Shown piece after piece: positions 44,201-51,956 of a stretch of DNA of 64,000 nt. This stretch comes from Lysinibacillus_B sp042920265 (GTDB taxonomy: Bacteria; Bacillota; Bacilli; Bacillales_A; Planococcaceae). The notes under the pieces are model-generated. The model worked only from the letters and a program-made list of their open reading frames with translations. It was not told where the DNA came from and ran no database searches. A program made the position numbers and the translations under genes. Numbering within the stretch: position 1 is the stretch's first letter; each line of letters begins with the position of its first letter. Location: NCBI RefSeq assembly GCF_042920265.1, contig NZ_JBDQZI010000005.1:1-64000 (forward strand), given 5' to 3'.

Positions 44201-45480
44201 TAGTGAGCACTGACGGGGATTATACTTTAGCTGTAACAGATACAGCAGGGAGTACAGTAACTATCAAATTTACCATTGATAAAGTGCCACCAGTAGTGAC
44301 AGGTGTGGAAAATAATAAAGTCTATGATAAGGGTGTAACAGTTACTTATAATGAAGGAACCGCTATGCTAAATGGTAATCCATTTACAAGTGGTACGACA
44401 ATTACTAATAAAGGGAGCTATACATTAGTCGTAACGGACGGTGCAGGCAATAATGTAACAATATCATTTACAATTAAAAGTCCACTGCTAACAGTCATTT
44501 ATGATGGAAATGGTGCAACAAGTGGACAAGTGCCAATGGATGCTAATCGTTATCAAATACAAGACATCGTAACGATTAAAGGTAATATAGGGCAGTTAAC
44601 AAAGGTAGGTTATAATTTTTTAGGTTGGAATACGAAACAGGATGGCACAGGTACAACATATAGAGAAGGACAAACTATGCCAATAGGGACGACGGATTTG
44701 ATGTTGTATGCGATATGGACATTAGATAATACATCCGGTGGCGGTTCTAATCCAAACCCGACACCAACACCAGAACCGGAAAAGCCAAACCCGACACCGA
44801 CGCCAGAACTGGAACAGCCAAATCCGAAACCGACACCACCATCGGAAAAGCCAAACCCGACACCGACGCCAGAACCGGAACAGCCAAGCCCAACACCGAC
44901 ACCAAAGCCGGAAAAACCAGAAAAGCCGATAAACAATGTGACATTTTCGGATATAGCAGTAGATCATTGGGCAAGTAAAATGATTGCTGATTTTGCAAGA
45001 CAAGGGTTTATAACAGGGTATCCGGACGGGCAGTTTAGACCAAATGAGTTCATTACACGTCAACATGTAGTGGTTATACTGACACGTGTACTACAATTAG
45101 AATCAAAAAGGGATCCTGTAGCCTTTAACGATGTTCCGACGAGTCATCCGTATTACGAATCGATTATGTTGGTACAGCAAGCAGGTCTTGTTGATGGAGT
45201 AAATGGTAATTTCAATCCCAATGTTCAAATGACACGTGCTCAAATGGCAAAATTGTTAGCGCTAGCACTAAAATTACCATTAACAGGCGCGGAAGGGTTT
45301 AACGATGTATCACCTACACACTGGGCATTTGAATATATTGCAGCGTTAAAAGCACATGGCATTGCGCTCGGTAGTAATGGTGATTTTAACCCAGAGGCTC
45401 AGTTAACACGTGCGCAGTTCGTAGCTTTCCTGCATAGAGCTCTTACATTAATCAATGATAATAAGGAAATTAACAACTAA
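41287..45480 (+). CDS. Large S-layer-anchored surface protein
   Basis: A 1397-residue secreted protein. A signal peptide (about 1-34) ends in VEVKA. Then come a unique N-terminal region, a fibronectin type III-like domain (about 190-290), a cadherin-like region, about six Ig-like repeats (about 510-1065, with EMRFSNDNTSWSGWEAFSSS and YNTDVTITYN forms), an InlB B-repeat (about 1067-1150), a Pro-rich linker of PNPTPTPEPE units (1152-1215) and three SLH domains (about 1218, 1278 and 1338 on). The SLH tail binds pyruvylated wall polymer, and the repeats form a stalk. It probably acts as an adhesin with the three tail-collar genes before it. Confidence 0.93.
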   Translation: MNKKIVKLCLCFILVLFSPLQVVSFITPVEVKAASYPNLTQDLTQANWLLNSNNGFVVTSSPSAPFEFNTDPQFMPGHYLNNAGKGPHSVTISAGEEFTGGTFDLTQLKLDTFINPNLYTINIKGYDLSHKLKGEHTENSINGKRDFTVNVNIKGINYFVITVTTDGGGVWDVTFLEFTIANPNLDVTPPVVSDGTIHTNNITTSDVTLNWQQATDDTTTNLQYKVYQSSSNNIDTVSNIETNGTLLGTVSGNTYTVTGLTPNTQNYFNIIVEDAAGRKSAYTMQSVTTLTTNKLPTSSNKTITINEGEVYTFATSDFAFSDEDSEDTLHHIQVVNVASHGTLFNDVNSNNQADTGESITTGGIVTKAVLDANKLKYITTNGTSSSFTFKVSDGKNDSLSSYTMNMTVNARPTVTITSSPPLLTNASAMIWAIQFSKPVTGLTTSSIQVSNGIVTSVSGSGSNYTVNVSPSSDGSVTMTIPEGVATASDGTTNMASLSSTITYDSTAPTGTIAINNGATGTSTRNVTLSLTGTDANGPIEMRFSNDNTSWSGWEAFSSSKSWTLSAGEGTKTVYVQLKDAAGNTSPFSDSIMLDQTAPTGTLAINNGATDTNTTNVALSLTGTDADERIEMRFSNDNKSWSGWEAFSSSKSWTLLAGDGTKTVYMQLRDTAGNVGVTTSASINLDTTPPVVTGVANGGVYNTDLTISFNEGTATSNGTTFTSGATVSSDGDYTLVVADTAGNTTTVSFKIDKTPPTGSLSINSGVAGTNTENVTLSLTGTDANGPIEMRFSNDNTSWSGWEAFSSSKSWTLSAGEGTKTVYVQLKDAAGNTSPFSDSIMLDQTAPTGTLAINNGASFTNTENVTLSLTGTDAHGPTEMRFSNDNVTWNAWEPFASTKPYTLPAGEGTKTVYMQLKDAAGNSSSAYSATIILDQTPIIVTGVVNNEIYNTDVTITYNKGTATLNGNPFASGDVVSTDGDYTLAVTDTAGSTVTIKFTIDKVPPVVTGVENNKVYDKGVTVTYNEGTAMLNGNPFTSGTTITNKGSYTLVVTDGAGNNVTISFTIKSPLLTVIYDGNGATSGQVPMDANRYQIQDIVTIKGNIGQLTKVGYNFLGWNTKQDGTGTTYREGQTMPIGTTDLMLYAIWTLDNTSGGGSNPNPTPTPEPEKPNPTPTPELEQPNPKPTPPSEKPNPTPTPEPEQPSPTPTPKPEKPEKPINNVTFSDIAVDHWASKMIADFARQGFITGYPDGQFRPNEFITRQHVVVILTRVLQLESKRDPVAFNDVPTSHPYYESIMLVQQAGLVDGVNGNFNPNVQMTRAQMAKLLALALKLPLTGAEGFNDVSPTHWAFEYIAALKAHGIALGSNGDFNPEAQLTRAQFVAFLHRALTLINDNKEINN
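42875..43089 (+). repeat. Identical 215-bp internal repeat, copy 1
   Basis: It is identical over 215 bases to 43616-43830, 741 bases downstream and in frame. It covers one Ig-like repeat of the SLH protein. Other repeats (for example 43140-43330) are similar but diverged. Confidence 0.9.
43616..43830 (+). repeat. Identical 215-bp internal repeat, copy 2
   Basis: The second identical copy. Exact nucleotide identity amid diverged neighbours indicates recent duplication or gene conversion. Confidence 0.9.
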
Positions 45481-45568
45481 CGGTGCTCAGGAATTTTAAG
45501 TGTATGGTGAAACATAAAGTAGTTGTAATATAAAAAAACATTTATATGTACTTTATTCAATGTTATGT

Positions 45569-45610
45569 AGGTATAAGTTCGGTATAGTATCGGACTTATA
45601 CCTTTTTTGA
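45569..45610 (+). terminator. Terminator of the surface-protein operon
   Basis: AGGTATAAGT and ACTTATACCT pair across about 15 bases and are followed by TTTTTTG, about 90 bases past the SLH protein. Confidence 0.8.
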
Positions 45611-45691
45611 TGTTTAATGAGTTAAAATGAGAAGAACAGTAATTACAGTGCGCTTTCACAAGTTAGTAGAGAAAGAAGAGGGAGGAATGGC

Positions 45692-46147
45692 ATGGATATC
45701 CGATTATTAAAAAACGACGAACCATTACCGATGGATTTATTACTCCAAGCCAATCCGTCTGGGGAAATAATTAAAGAATATATACAAAGAGGGAAATGCT
45801 ACATATTAGAAGAACATGATAACATAATCGGTGTTTTTGTGTTAATACCGACAAGGCCAGGAACGGTAGAATTAGTCAATGTGTCTGTAGCAGAAGAAAA
45901 GCAGGGAAGAGAGTTAGGGAAACGGCTTGTGGAAGAAGCCATAAAGATTGCTACGCTAGCTCGTTTTAAGAAAATCGAGGTAGGAACTGGGAATTCGAGT
46001 ATTTCACAAATAGCACTTTATCAAAAGTTTGGCTTTCGTATGACACATATCGATAAAGATTTTTTCATCCACCATTATAAATCACCTATTTTTGAAAATG
46101 GTATTCAATGTGTAGATATGGTGCGGTTTTCGTTGGATTTAATATAA
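45692..46147 (+). CDS. GNAT-family N-acetyltransferase
   Basis: A 151-residue GNAT enzyme. The acetyl-CoA segment is VNVSVAEEKQGRELGKRLVE, and the C-terminal YQKFGFRMTHIDKDFF is typical of GNATs acting on small amines. ATG follows GGGAGGAATGG. The acceptor is unknown. A single gene, unrelated to the surface cluster. Confidence 0.87.
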   Translation: MDIRLLKNDEPLPMDLLLQANPSGEIIKEYIQRGKCYILEEHDNIIGVFVLIPTRPGTVELVNVSVAEEKQGRELGKRLVEEAIKIATLARFKKIEVGTGNSSISQIALYQKFGFRMTHIDKDFFIHHYKSPIFENGIQCVDMVRFSLDLI

Positions 46148-46227
46148 AAATATCATATTATCCGACTCTATTTGTTGTAAAAAATTTATAATAAGCCACT
46201 AAGAAAAAAGAAAAGGGGGCACAACTA

Positions 46228-46401
46228 ATGAAATTTATCAAAGCTATGTACGTTGTGATGGGCTTAATGCTCTTCGTAAACTTGGTGAATGTAACGATTT
46301 TTCATAATAACTATGCAGGCATTTCGCTTTGGATTTGTTTAGTATTATTCATTTTAGGGACGGCATTTTTCATCAATGCGCGTCAACTTCATAACAAGTG
46401 A
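46228..46401 (+). CDS. Small two-helix membrane protein (57 aa)
   Basis: A 57-residue protein with AAAGGGGGC before ATG. Two hydrophobic helices (MYVVMGLMLFVNLVNVTI and LWICLVLFILGTAFFI) and a short basic tail (NARQLHNK) are seen. No family recognised. It ends 62 bases before the YteA gene and may be cotranscribed with it. Confidence 0.7.
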   Translation: MKFIKAMYVVMGLMLFVNLVNVTIFHNNYAGISLWICLVLFILGTAFFINARQLHNK

Positions 46402-46463
46402 AACGAATAATATTTATAACTTCACGTCAATCAGCTCATACTACGAACGAACGAAAGGACGTG

Positions 46464-47150
46464 ATGGCCATTCTAACTGAAAAACAGAAAACAAAATTAC
46501 GACATATGTTAATCGAACGAAAAAATTCAGCAGAAGGGATTATTGAGAAGGATGACCTGCTAGACAAAGGCAGCCTACGTGATTCAGTGGATGAATTATC
46601 GACGATCGACAATCATCCGGCTGATTTAGCAACGGAATTGTACGAGCGCGAAAAAGACATGGCGCTAAAAGCACATAATAATGATGAATTAGCGAAAGTA
46701 AATGCAGCGCTGCAGGCGATGGAAGATGGTACGTATGGAGTGTGTGCAAAATGTCAAAAAGATATTCCGTATGACCGTTTAAGTGCAGTTCCGTATACGT
46801 TGTTTTGTATAGAACATGCAGAGGCAAGAAGTGTCCCAACGGATCGTCCAGTAGAAGAACAAGTGATACTCCCCCCTGTTGATAATTCCTTTGCTGGTCG
46901 AGATGATAAAGACGATATCCATGATTACGAAGACTCATTCCAAGAAGTTGCTCATTATGGGACTTCTGAGACACCGTCCGATTTCGAAGGGGATTTTGAT
47001 GATTATAATGACTTGTATGATGACCCTGAGGAAATTGGGATGGATGAAGAAATTGAATCTTTACCGATTTCCGAAATTGATGAATTAACAGGGCAAGTCT
47101 CCAGAATGGAAATCGAACGAGCCCGACAATTTGATTATTTAGATGAGTAA
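46464..47150 (+). CDS. yteA: YteA-like TraR/DksA-type zinc finger protein
   Basis: A 228-residue protein starting at ATG 46464 behind GAAAGGAC; the longer frame back to 46398 lacks a site. The N-terminal half is a DksA-like coiled coil (residues about 1-85, with LTEKQKTKLRHMLIERKN). CAKC then pairs with FCIEH to make a zinc finger in which the fourth ligand is His, not Cys. The C-terminal part is very acidic. It matches the sporulation-associated YteA family in size and layout. Confidence 0.85.
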   Translation: MAILTEKQKTKLRHMLIERKNSAEGIIEKDDLLDKGSLRDSVDELSTIDNHPADLATELYEREKDMALKAHNNDELAKVNAALQAMEDGTYGVCAKCQKDIPYDRLSAVPYTLFCIEHAEARSVPTDRPVEEQVILPPVDNSFAGRDDKDDIHDYEDSFQEVAHYGTSETPSDFEGDFDDYNDLYDDPEEIGMDEEIESLPISEIDELTGQVSRMEIERARQFDYLDE

Positions 47151-47171
47151 TAATCCTCCTGTATAAAAAAT

Positions 47172-47206
47172 CATAAGCCGTTACTCAAATAGAGTAGCGG
47201 CTTATT
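47172..47206 (+). terminator. Terminator of the yteA-like gene
   Basis: ATAAGCCGTTACTC and GAGTAGCGGCTTAT pair around 5 bases, then a T-rich tail. It may serve both strands. Confidence 0.8.
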
Positions 47207-47282
47207 TATATAGGTCAGTATATTGGGGTATTGGATTCATTTTCGGTGAAAAAGTAGAGTGGTTCATAAGACATACTTTTAT

Positions 47283-47768
47283 TTAGACTGTCGTTAATAA
47301 CTGCTCGGATGCTGATTTTTTTCGTAAGTTCATTATGAGGAGAAAAATCAGGAAAACCGTGCTTGTTAGTGTGATTATGAATAATGTTTTCCCGCCAGTT
47401 GTCGTTGCATCCGTTAATGTAATACTAAAACTTCCTAAAAATAAGCTAATGATTATTGTGATAATAGTTGCCCACTTATGACGATTAAATTTCACTACAA
47501 TTAAAATAACTATAGCTGCTATATAAATAATACTTAGCAATATCAATATTGGGAATACAGGTTGAAACTTCGCAGCGTAAATAAAATAATCTAAAGGAAC
47601 AATCTCTTTTCCAGTAATAATTTCAATGTTTAACCTATTTGTGAAGGGCGTTGAATAGTGCCATTCGAGTGAGTTTTCGATTATACTACTTCCTTCATAC
47701 CAAGAAACGAACACCGAAACCCAAAATATAAAATTACCTATAAGAATTTGAACAACATATTTAAACAA
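47283..47768 (-). CDS. Four-helix membrane protein, possibly DUF4306-like
   Basis: A 161-residue protein with TTG as start (47768), eight bases behind AGGAGG. It has four hydrophobic helices, the first at about 1-22, and a loop NSLEWHYSTPFTN that recalls DUF4306 (YjdJ) proteins, though I am not sure. No partner genes. It is transcribed divergently from the RodA-like gene at 48005. Confidence 0.6.
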   Translation of the reverse strand: MFKYVVQILIGNFIFWVSVFVSWYEGSSIIENSLEWHYSTPFTNRLNIEIITGKEIVPLDYFIYAAKFQPVFPILILLSIIYIAAIVILIVVKFNRHKWATIITIIISLFLGSFSITLTDATTTGGKTLFIITLTSTVFLIFLLIMNLRKKSASEQLLTTV

Positions 47769-48004
47769 TAGCGTTCCTCCTATGTAAATCTCCCTCTATC
47801 TTCAGACGGATAATGGGATAATATAGTTCCTTTATTTGATAAAAATGGATGGTATATGATTGATCCCGTAAAATAGGACTAATTTTTTGAAACAAATTAC
47901 TTTCAATAGGCGAAAAGCGTCCTACCATAAAATACGGTGATACACATAAGCTTTTGCAGGCAAACATACCGTGTGTAATAAAGCGAAAGGTGAGGAGGAC
48001 AAGC

Positions 48005-49165
48005 ATTGGGATTGAGCGCTATATTGATAAGTATATCTTGTTGTATATAGGGATTTTGGGAGTGATTAGCTGTGTCTTTATTTACTCTAGTACAGAGGTT
48101 TTTGCCCAATATTCAGGCTCATTTGTGACAAAGCAAATGATTTTTTATTTCATCGGCTTTACCTTCATGATGGGAATTGCCTTTTTAAAAATGGAACATT
48201 TAAAGAAAATAGATTGGTATTTTTATGCTTTAATTGTTCTATTGTTAGTCGGACTAATTTTTGCGCCGGAAAGTATCGCGAAACCTGTCAATGAGGCGAA
48301 GGCATGGTATCAAATTAAATGGCTTGGCTCTTTTCAGCCTTCTGAATTTTTAAAGGTTGCGTTTGTATTAGTCGTAGCAAAGCTCATAGAGAGCCATCAT
48401 GAAAAAATAGACAATCAAACATTTCTGTCAGATTGTTTGTTGTTAGGAAAAATTGCTGCTGTAACGATTCCACCTATATTGCTCGTCTATCAACAGCCCG
48501 ATACGGGGATGATTATGCTTTATGCAGCATTATTAATACCAATGCTTTATTTTTCAGCAATTAGCAAAAAAATATTAATTTCATTTGCGTTAATACCTGT
48601 AACACTCCTCATTGCAATTATCATTGCGTATTTTCAATTTCCTCATTTTTATTCAGAGCAACTAGTAGGGCAGTTGTCACCACACCAAATTTCTAGAATA
48701 AATGGCTGGCTGCATCCGTTTGAACATGAGGACTCGGCTTATCAAACAAGACAAGGGATATTAGCGATTGGATCTGGTGAAGTAACAGGGAAAGGGGTTT
48801 TAGGAAATAATGTGTATGTGCCAGAGAAGCATACAGATTTTATATTCGCTACGGTTGCAGAGGAGTTAGGGTTTATTGGTGGAGCGCTCGTCATTTTATT
48901 GTACTTTCTATTAATCTACCGTTTTCTGTTGACCATCGTCAGGGCGAATTCGACATTTGCCTATGCCGCGGGCGCTGGCATCATTGGATTGTTCGCATTT
49001 CAAATCTGTCAAAATATTGGCATGACAATGGGGCTGTTACCAGTGACAGGTGTGACATTACCGTTTTTAAGTTACGGCGGGAGCTCACTATTATCCAATT
49101 TCATGCTGATCGGCATAATGCTTGCTTTTATTAAAATAGAGTATGAAGAGGTCAGTAGTTCATAA
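48005..49165 (+). CDS. RodA/FtsW/SpoVE-family peptidoglycan polymerase (SEDS)
   Basis: A SEDS protein of about 387 residues with about ten helices. Family features are visible: FQPSEFLKVAFVLVVAK, YQTRQGILAIGSGEVTGKG, TDFIFATVAEELGFIGG and LPFLSYGGSSLLSNF. These enzymes polymerise glycan strands with a class B PBP partner, not found here. The ribosome site GAGGAGG is 6 bases before an in-frame ATT codon (48005), and the earlier ATG (47954) and GTG (47990) have poor sites. An ATT start is possible but unusual. Confidence 0.85.
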   Translation: MGIERYIDKYILLYIGILGVISCVFIYSSTEVFAQYSGSFVTKQMIFYFIGFTFMMGIAFLKMEHLKKIDWYFYALIVLLLVGLIFAPESIAKPVNEAKAWYQIKWLGSFQPSEFLKVAFVLVVAKLIESHHEKIDNQTFLSDCLLLGKIAAVTIPPILLVYQQPDTGMIMLYAALLIPMLYFSAISKKILISFALIPVTLLIAIIIAYFQFPHFYSEQLVGQLSPHQISRINGWLHPFEHEDSAYQTRQGILAIGSGEVTGKGVLGNNVYVPEKHTDFIFATVAEELGFIGGALVILLYFLLIYRFLLTIVRANSTFAYAAGAGIIGLFAFQICQNIGMTMGLLPVTGVTLPFLSYGGSSLLSNFMLIGIMLAFIKIEYEEVSSS

Positions 49166-49166
49166 A

Positions 49167-49210
49167 CTAAAAGAACGTATATGACAACTTTAGAATATAC
49201 GTTCTTCTTG
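49167..49210. terminator. Hairpin between convergent genes
   Basis: AAGAACGTATA and TATACGTTCTT pair around 14 bases. It serves the RodA-like gene and the minus-strand gene that follows. Confidence 0.65.
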
Positions 49211-49221
49211 TAGTATCTATA

Positions 49222-50124
49222 CTATTCGTTACTTTCTGCAATCAACTTGAAGTGAGTTAACACGGATAACCCTAGTTCATATTCGTCTATTTCCATGTAT
49301 TTTCGCTGAAACTCTAAATCGTCTAACATCAAATCGGCTAATTTTGTATAGCTAAAGTCAGGTAATTTAAATATATCTACATAATTTGAATCGCCAGGGG
49401 AGTACACTTTCCAATGCCCATTATGATCTTTATATGCATTTGCCTTTATATCTTGCACTGCGAGCATTATAAATAAATGCATCTTTTCTCGTAAAGAAAG
49501 CGAATGCACATAGTCATGCAATTCTTTCGGTGCATCTTCTGGTAATAGTCCACTTCGAATGGCTGTTTCTTCGTCGACCATTGCATTTGCTTCCTCTATG
49601 GTTAGTTTGCTGTTCTGTAAGTCGTCAAATGTAGAAATGGTCGAATGCGCGTATTCATCTATTTGTTTTAACGTATTCGCTATTTTTTGCCTAGCTTGAT
49701 AACCTATCAAATCTCCATATTGTAAAGCCTTAGCCGCTCTTGCTTGAAGCTCTTCAATCCAATCTCGTTTACCGTTTGCATTTGCAACAGTTTCATACAT
49801 ACTAAAGTCGGCTGACACGGGGGTAGGTGCGTGTTGTTTCATGTAATTTGTTGCTCTTTCATAATCAAATGTTAAAATAGTCACTTCTTTCCCTGTCATT
49901 TCATCTGCTTCATATAAAGCATGGGCAATATCGACGATTTCCTCGAATGTGGCATTTCTTACATTGTATTGTGTTGAAAGCTTTTTATAAACCTCATTTG
50001 AAGCCTGTTCATTTTCCTTTGTAAGTATTTGTGTATTCATTAATACTTCTTCAAAATGAATACTTTTATTCGTTGTGGTTGAATACACAGTAGTAGAAGT
50101 ATTTTGGGAAGCATTGACTTTCAT
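49222..50124 (-). CDS. Soluble protein of unknown function
   Basis: A 300-residue protein starting at 50124 (MKVNAS) with GGAGG before it. The first 45 residues are Ser/Thr/Asn-rich and low-complexity, and the remainder is helical and acidic. There is no signal peptide or membrane helix. No family recognised. The flanking genes are separate transcription units. Confidence 0.7.
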   Translation of the reverse strand: MKVNASQNTSTTVYSTTTNKSIHFEEVLMNTQILTKENEQASNEVYKKLSTQYNVRNATFEEIVDIAHALYEADEMTGKEVTILTFDYERATNYMKQHAPTPVSADFSMYETVANANGKRDWIEELQARAAKALQYGDLIGYQARQKIANTLKQIDEYAHSTISTFDDLQNSKLTIEEANAMVDEETAIRSGLLPEDAPKELHDYVHSLSLREKMHLFIMLAVQDIKANAYKDHNGHWKVYSPGDSNYVDIFKLPDFSYTKLADLMLDDLEFQRKYMEIDEYELGLSVLTHFKLIAESNE

Positions 50125-50241
50125 GTGATCATCCTCCATTAAAGTATATATAGTGTTTATCGGTTTATATGTATTTTTTTTACAGTTTAATAATGGCCAA
50201 AAAACTAGCCATACTCATATGTAGGGCTAGCTTATTGTATA

Positions 50242-50676
50242 TTAATAAATATTTTCTGCCTGGATATAAGGTAGAACTTCTTGTGATACAAGCTCTTCAC
50301 TCATGTGTACCCATTTGCTTTTATCGATAATTGGGGCATCTTTATCGATAGGTGATTGGAACTGACTAAAACCCGTTGTATCCATTAATGAGCTACCATC
50401 ATAATCTAGCCCCACATGGACAACGTGTTTAATAACATACGGCTCTTGGAAGCGAATCACGGTATTATAGCCATCTAGTTCTCCTTCAGTCACTTCAAAC
50501 GGCATCCGTAAATAAATCGTTTCTCCTTCTTCTTGGTTACAGTGCAAAGTCGTATCGAAACTCCCTTTATCATAATCCCAGTTCCCGCCGATGGAGAAAC
50601 CGTGTTTTTCAATACGTTCACGTAGTTGCCCGAAATGTGCGTATTTTCCAATGATGTCAGATTGAACTCTTAGCAT
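50242..50676 (-). CDS. YugN-like family protein
   Basis: A 144-residue protein of the YugN-like family, in which the motif GGNWDYDKGSFD and the segment YLRMPFEVTEGELD are typical. Length is close to that of Bacillus YugN. The ribosome site is TAGGAGGCAA. Function unknown, probably cytosolic. Confidence 0.82.
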   Translation of the reverse strand: MLRVQSDIIGKYAHFGQLRERIEKHGFSIGGNWDYDKGSFDTTLHCNQEEGETIYLRMPFEVTEGELDGYNTVIRFQEPYVIKHVVHVGLDYDGSSLMDTTGFSQFQSPIDKDAPIIDKSKWVHMSEELVSQEVLPYIQAENIY

Positions 50677-50788
50677 ATGATTGCCTCCTAAAGTTGTTTA
50701 TACGGAAAGTTTATCCTAATAGAAGACAATACATACTATTTTGAAGGTGAAATATAGCACGATTAGTTGAAAGTTGATTGAACGTAAA

Positions 50789-50830
50789 AAGCGCTGTCCG
50801 AAAAGTGTTACTTTTACGGACAGTGCTTCG
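50789..50830 (-). terminator. Long hairpin in the YugN upstream region
   Basis: GCGCTGTCCG against CGGACAGTGC, with an inner AAAAGT/ACTTTT stem, makes a nearly perfect 40-base hairpin. With no clear T-tail, it might also be an RNA element. Confidence 0.45.
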
Positions 50831-50906
50831 TTCCTATGTTAAATATCCGCTGCAGGCGGTGCTTCTGCGGTGCTAGAAATAAAATTTCCACCATCCTCGG
50901 CGCAAA

Positions 50907-50944
50907 GGGAGTGTCCCAGAATACCTTCTCGGACACTCCCTTTG
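50907..50944 (-). terminator. Terminator after the thioesterase gene
   Basis: On the minus strand AAAGGGAGTGTCC and GGACACTCCCTTT pair around 12 bases. It directly follows the thioesterase stop. Confidence 0.7.
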
Positions 50945-50947
50945 TTT

Positions 50948-51358
50948 TTAATGTCCACTATTACCTTCAGTAAATTGTTTTTTGATTTCATTCGGTACAG
51001 GGATGCTTTTTCGTTCGATTAAATCCATAATTGTAAAAATAAATGTTGCTTCGTTTGTTATATCACCGTGTTCATTATAGATTGCCTGTTTCAGTGTAAA
51101 GCTTTTATTGCCTAATTTAGTAGGAATCGTACGGATTGTGATCGTTTCATCTAACCGTACTTCTTTTAAGTAAGACATATCGAACTTTAACACGACAATG
51201 CCTTTTTGCTGTGCAACTAGTTCTTCCAAGGAAAGCCATACTTGTTCAAACCATTTAAACCGAGCATCCTCTAAGTATTTTAAATAGTTCATGTAATTCA
51301 TGTGACCTAATTCGTCTATATCTTGTTCTTGAATGATATAGGTTGCTTCTAATATCAT
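50948..51358 (-). CDS. 4HBT-family acyl-CoA thioesterase
   Basis: A 136-residue hotdog thioesterase starting at ATG 51358 behind GGAGGTGG. The catalytic pattern LGHMNYMNYLKYLEDARFKW resembles 4-hydroxybenzoyl-CoA thioesterases of the YbgC type, with Asp in DELGHMN. The length fits the family. Substrate is not known. Single gene. Confidence 0.8.
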   Translation of the reverse strand: MILEATYIIQEQDIDELGHMNYMNYLKYLEDARFKWFEQVWLSLEELVAQQKGIVVLKFDMSYLKEVRLDETITIRTIPTKLGNKSFTLKQAIYNEHGDITNEATFIFTIMDLIERKSIPVPNEIKKQFTEGNSGH

Positions 51359-51541
51359 CATTTCCACCTCCATATTGTGAATATATGAAATAGACTGATG
51401 GTGATAGAATACAAAAATTGAAATTCGTTCAGGAATCATCTTGCTATTCTAAGTGCCTTACTTCCTATTTATGGATTAATTTGAAACATTTTTATTATCT
51501 ATTCGTACAAGTAGTATAGCCTTTTAAGGAGGAGATGGTTT

Positions 51542-51928
51542 GTGAAAAAAATAGTGCTTGGCTTTGTAGCTTGTATTGTAGTAGCTACGCTGTATATGTT
51601 TCTAAACAAATGGCATTATCCAGCACTTCCGATAAATGACATTACAGCGAAAGAGGTATTGCAAAAAATTGATGCATCCGATGAAAAAATGGTACAGCTC
51701 GCAACAGAAGGAGACATCATTTGGTATATAACAAAGCTTGATGACAATCGTATGTTGGGTGTGAATGAAAACATTCAACAGATGCTTCATTTATACGGCT
51801 GGGCATTTAAGCAACAGGAAGGTAGCGGGTTATTTTTTGAAAAAGACGATGAACGGTTAATTGTCACGACTAAAATGTGGACCGAAAGATATGCACTTGT
51901 AAAGGTTCCAGCGCATTATAGAGAATAA
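51542..51928 (+). CDS. Membrane-anchored small protein of unknown function
   Basis: A 128-residue protein starting at GTG behind AAGGAGGAG. The first 20 residues form a signal anchor (KKIVLGFVACIVVATLYMFL), and the rest is soluble and likely extracellular. No family recognised. It lies 28 bases before the metallo-beta-lactamase gene, so it is probably in its operon. Confidence 0.7.
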   Translation: MKKIVLGFVACIVVATLYMFLNKWHYPALPINDITAKEVLQKIDASDEKMVQLATEGDIIWYITKLDDNRMLGVNENIQQMLHLYGWAFKQQEGSGLFFEKDDERLIVTTKMWTERYALVKVPAHYRE

Positions 51929-51956
51929 AGGGCTGATTTAGTAAGGGGAGAATCTT

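Noticed and set aside
42800..44470. CRISPR-like regularity
   Set aside because: The repeats are long, in frame and encode Ig-like domains, so they are gene-internal and not CRISPR.
44610..45066. Minus-strand Gly/Val-rich and Trp/Arg-rich frames
   Set aside because: They are antisense shadows of the Pro-rich linker of the SLH protein.
39669..45480. Prophage tail region
   Set aside because: Only collar-like genes and an SLH protein are present; no tail, capsid, terminase or lysis genes flank them.
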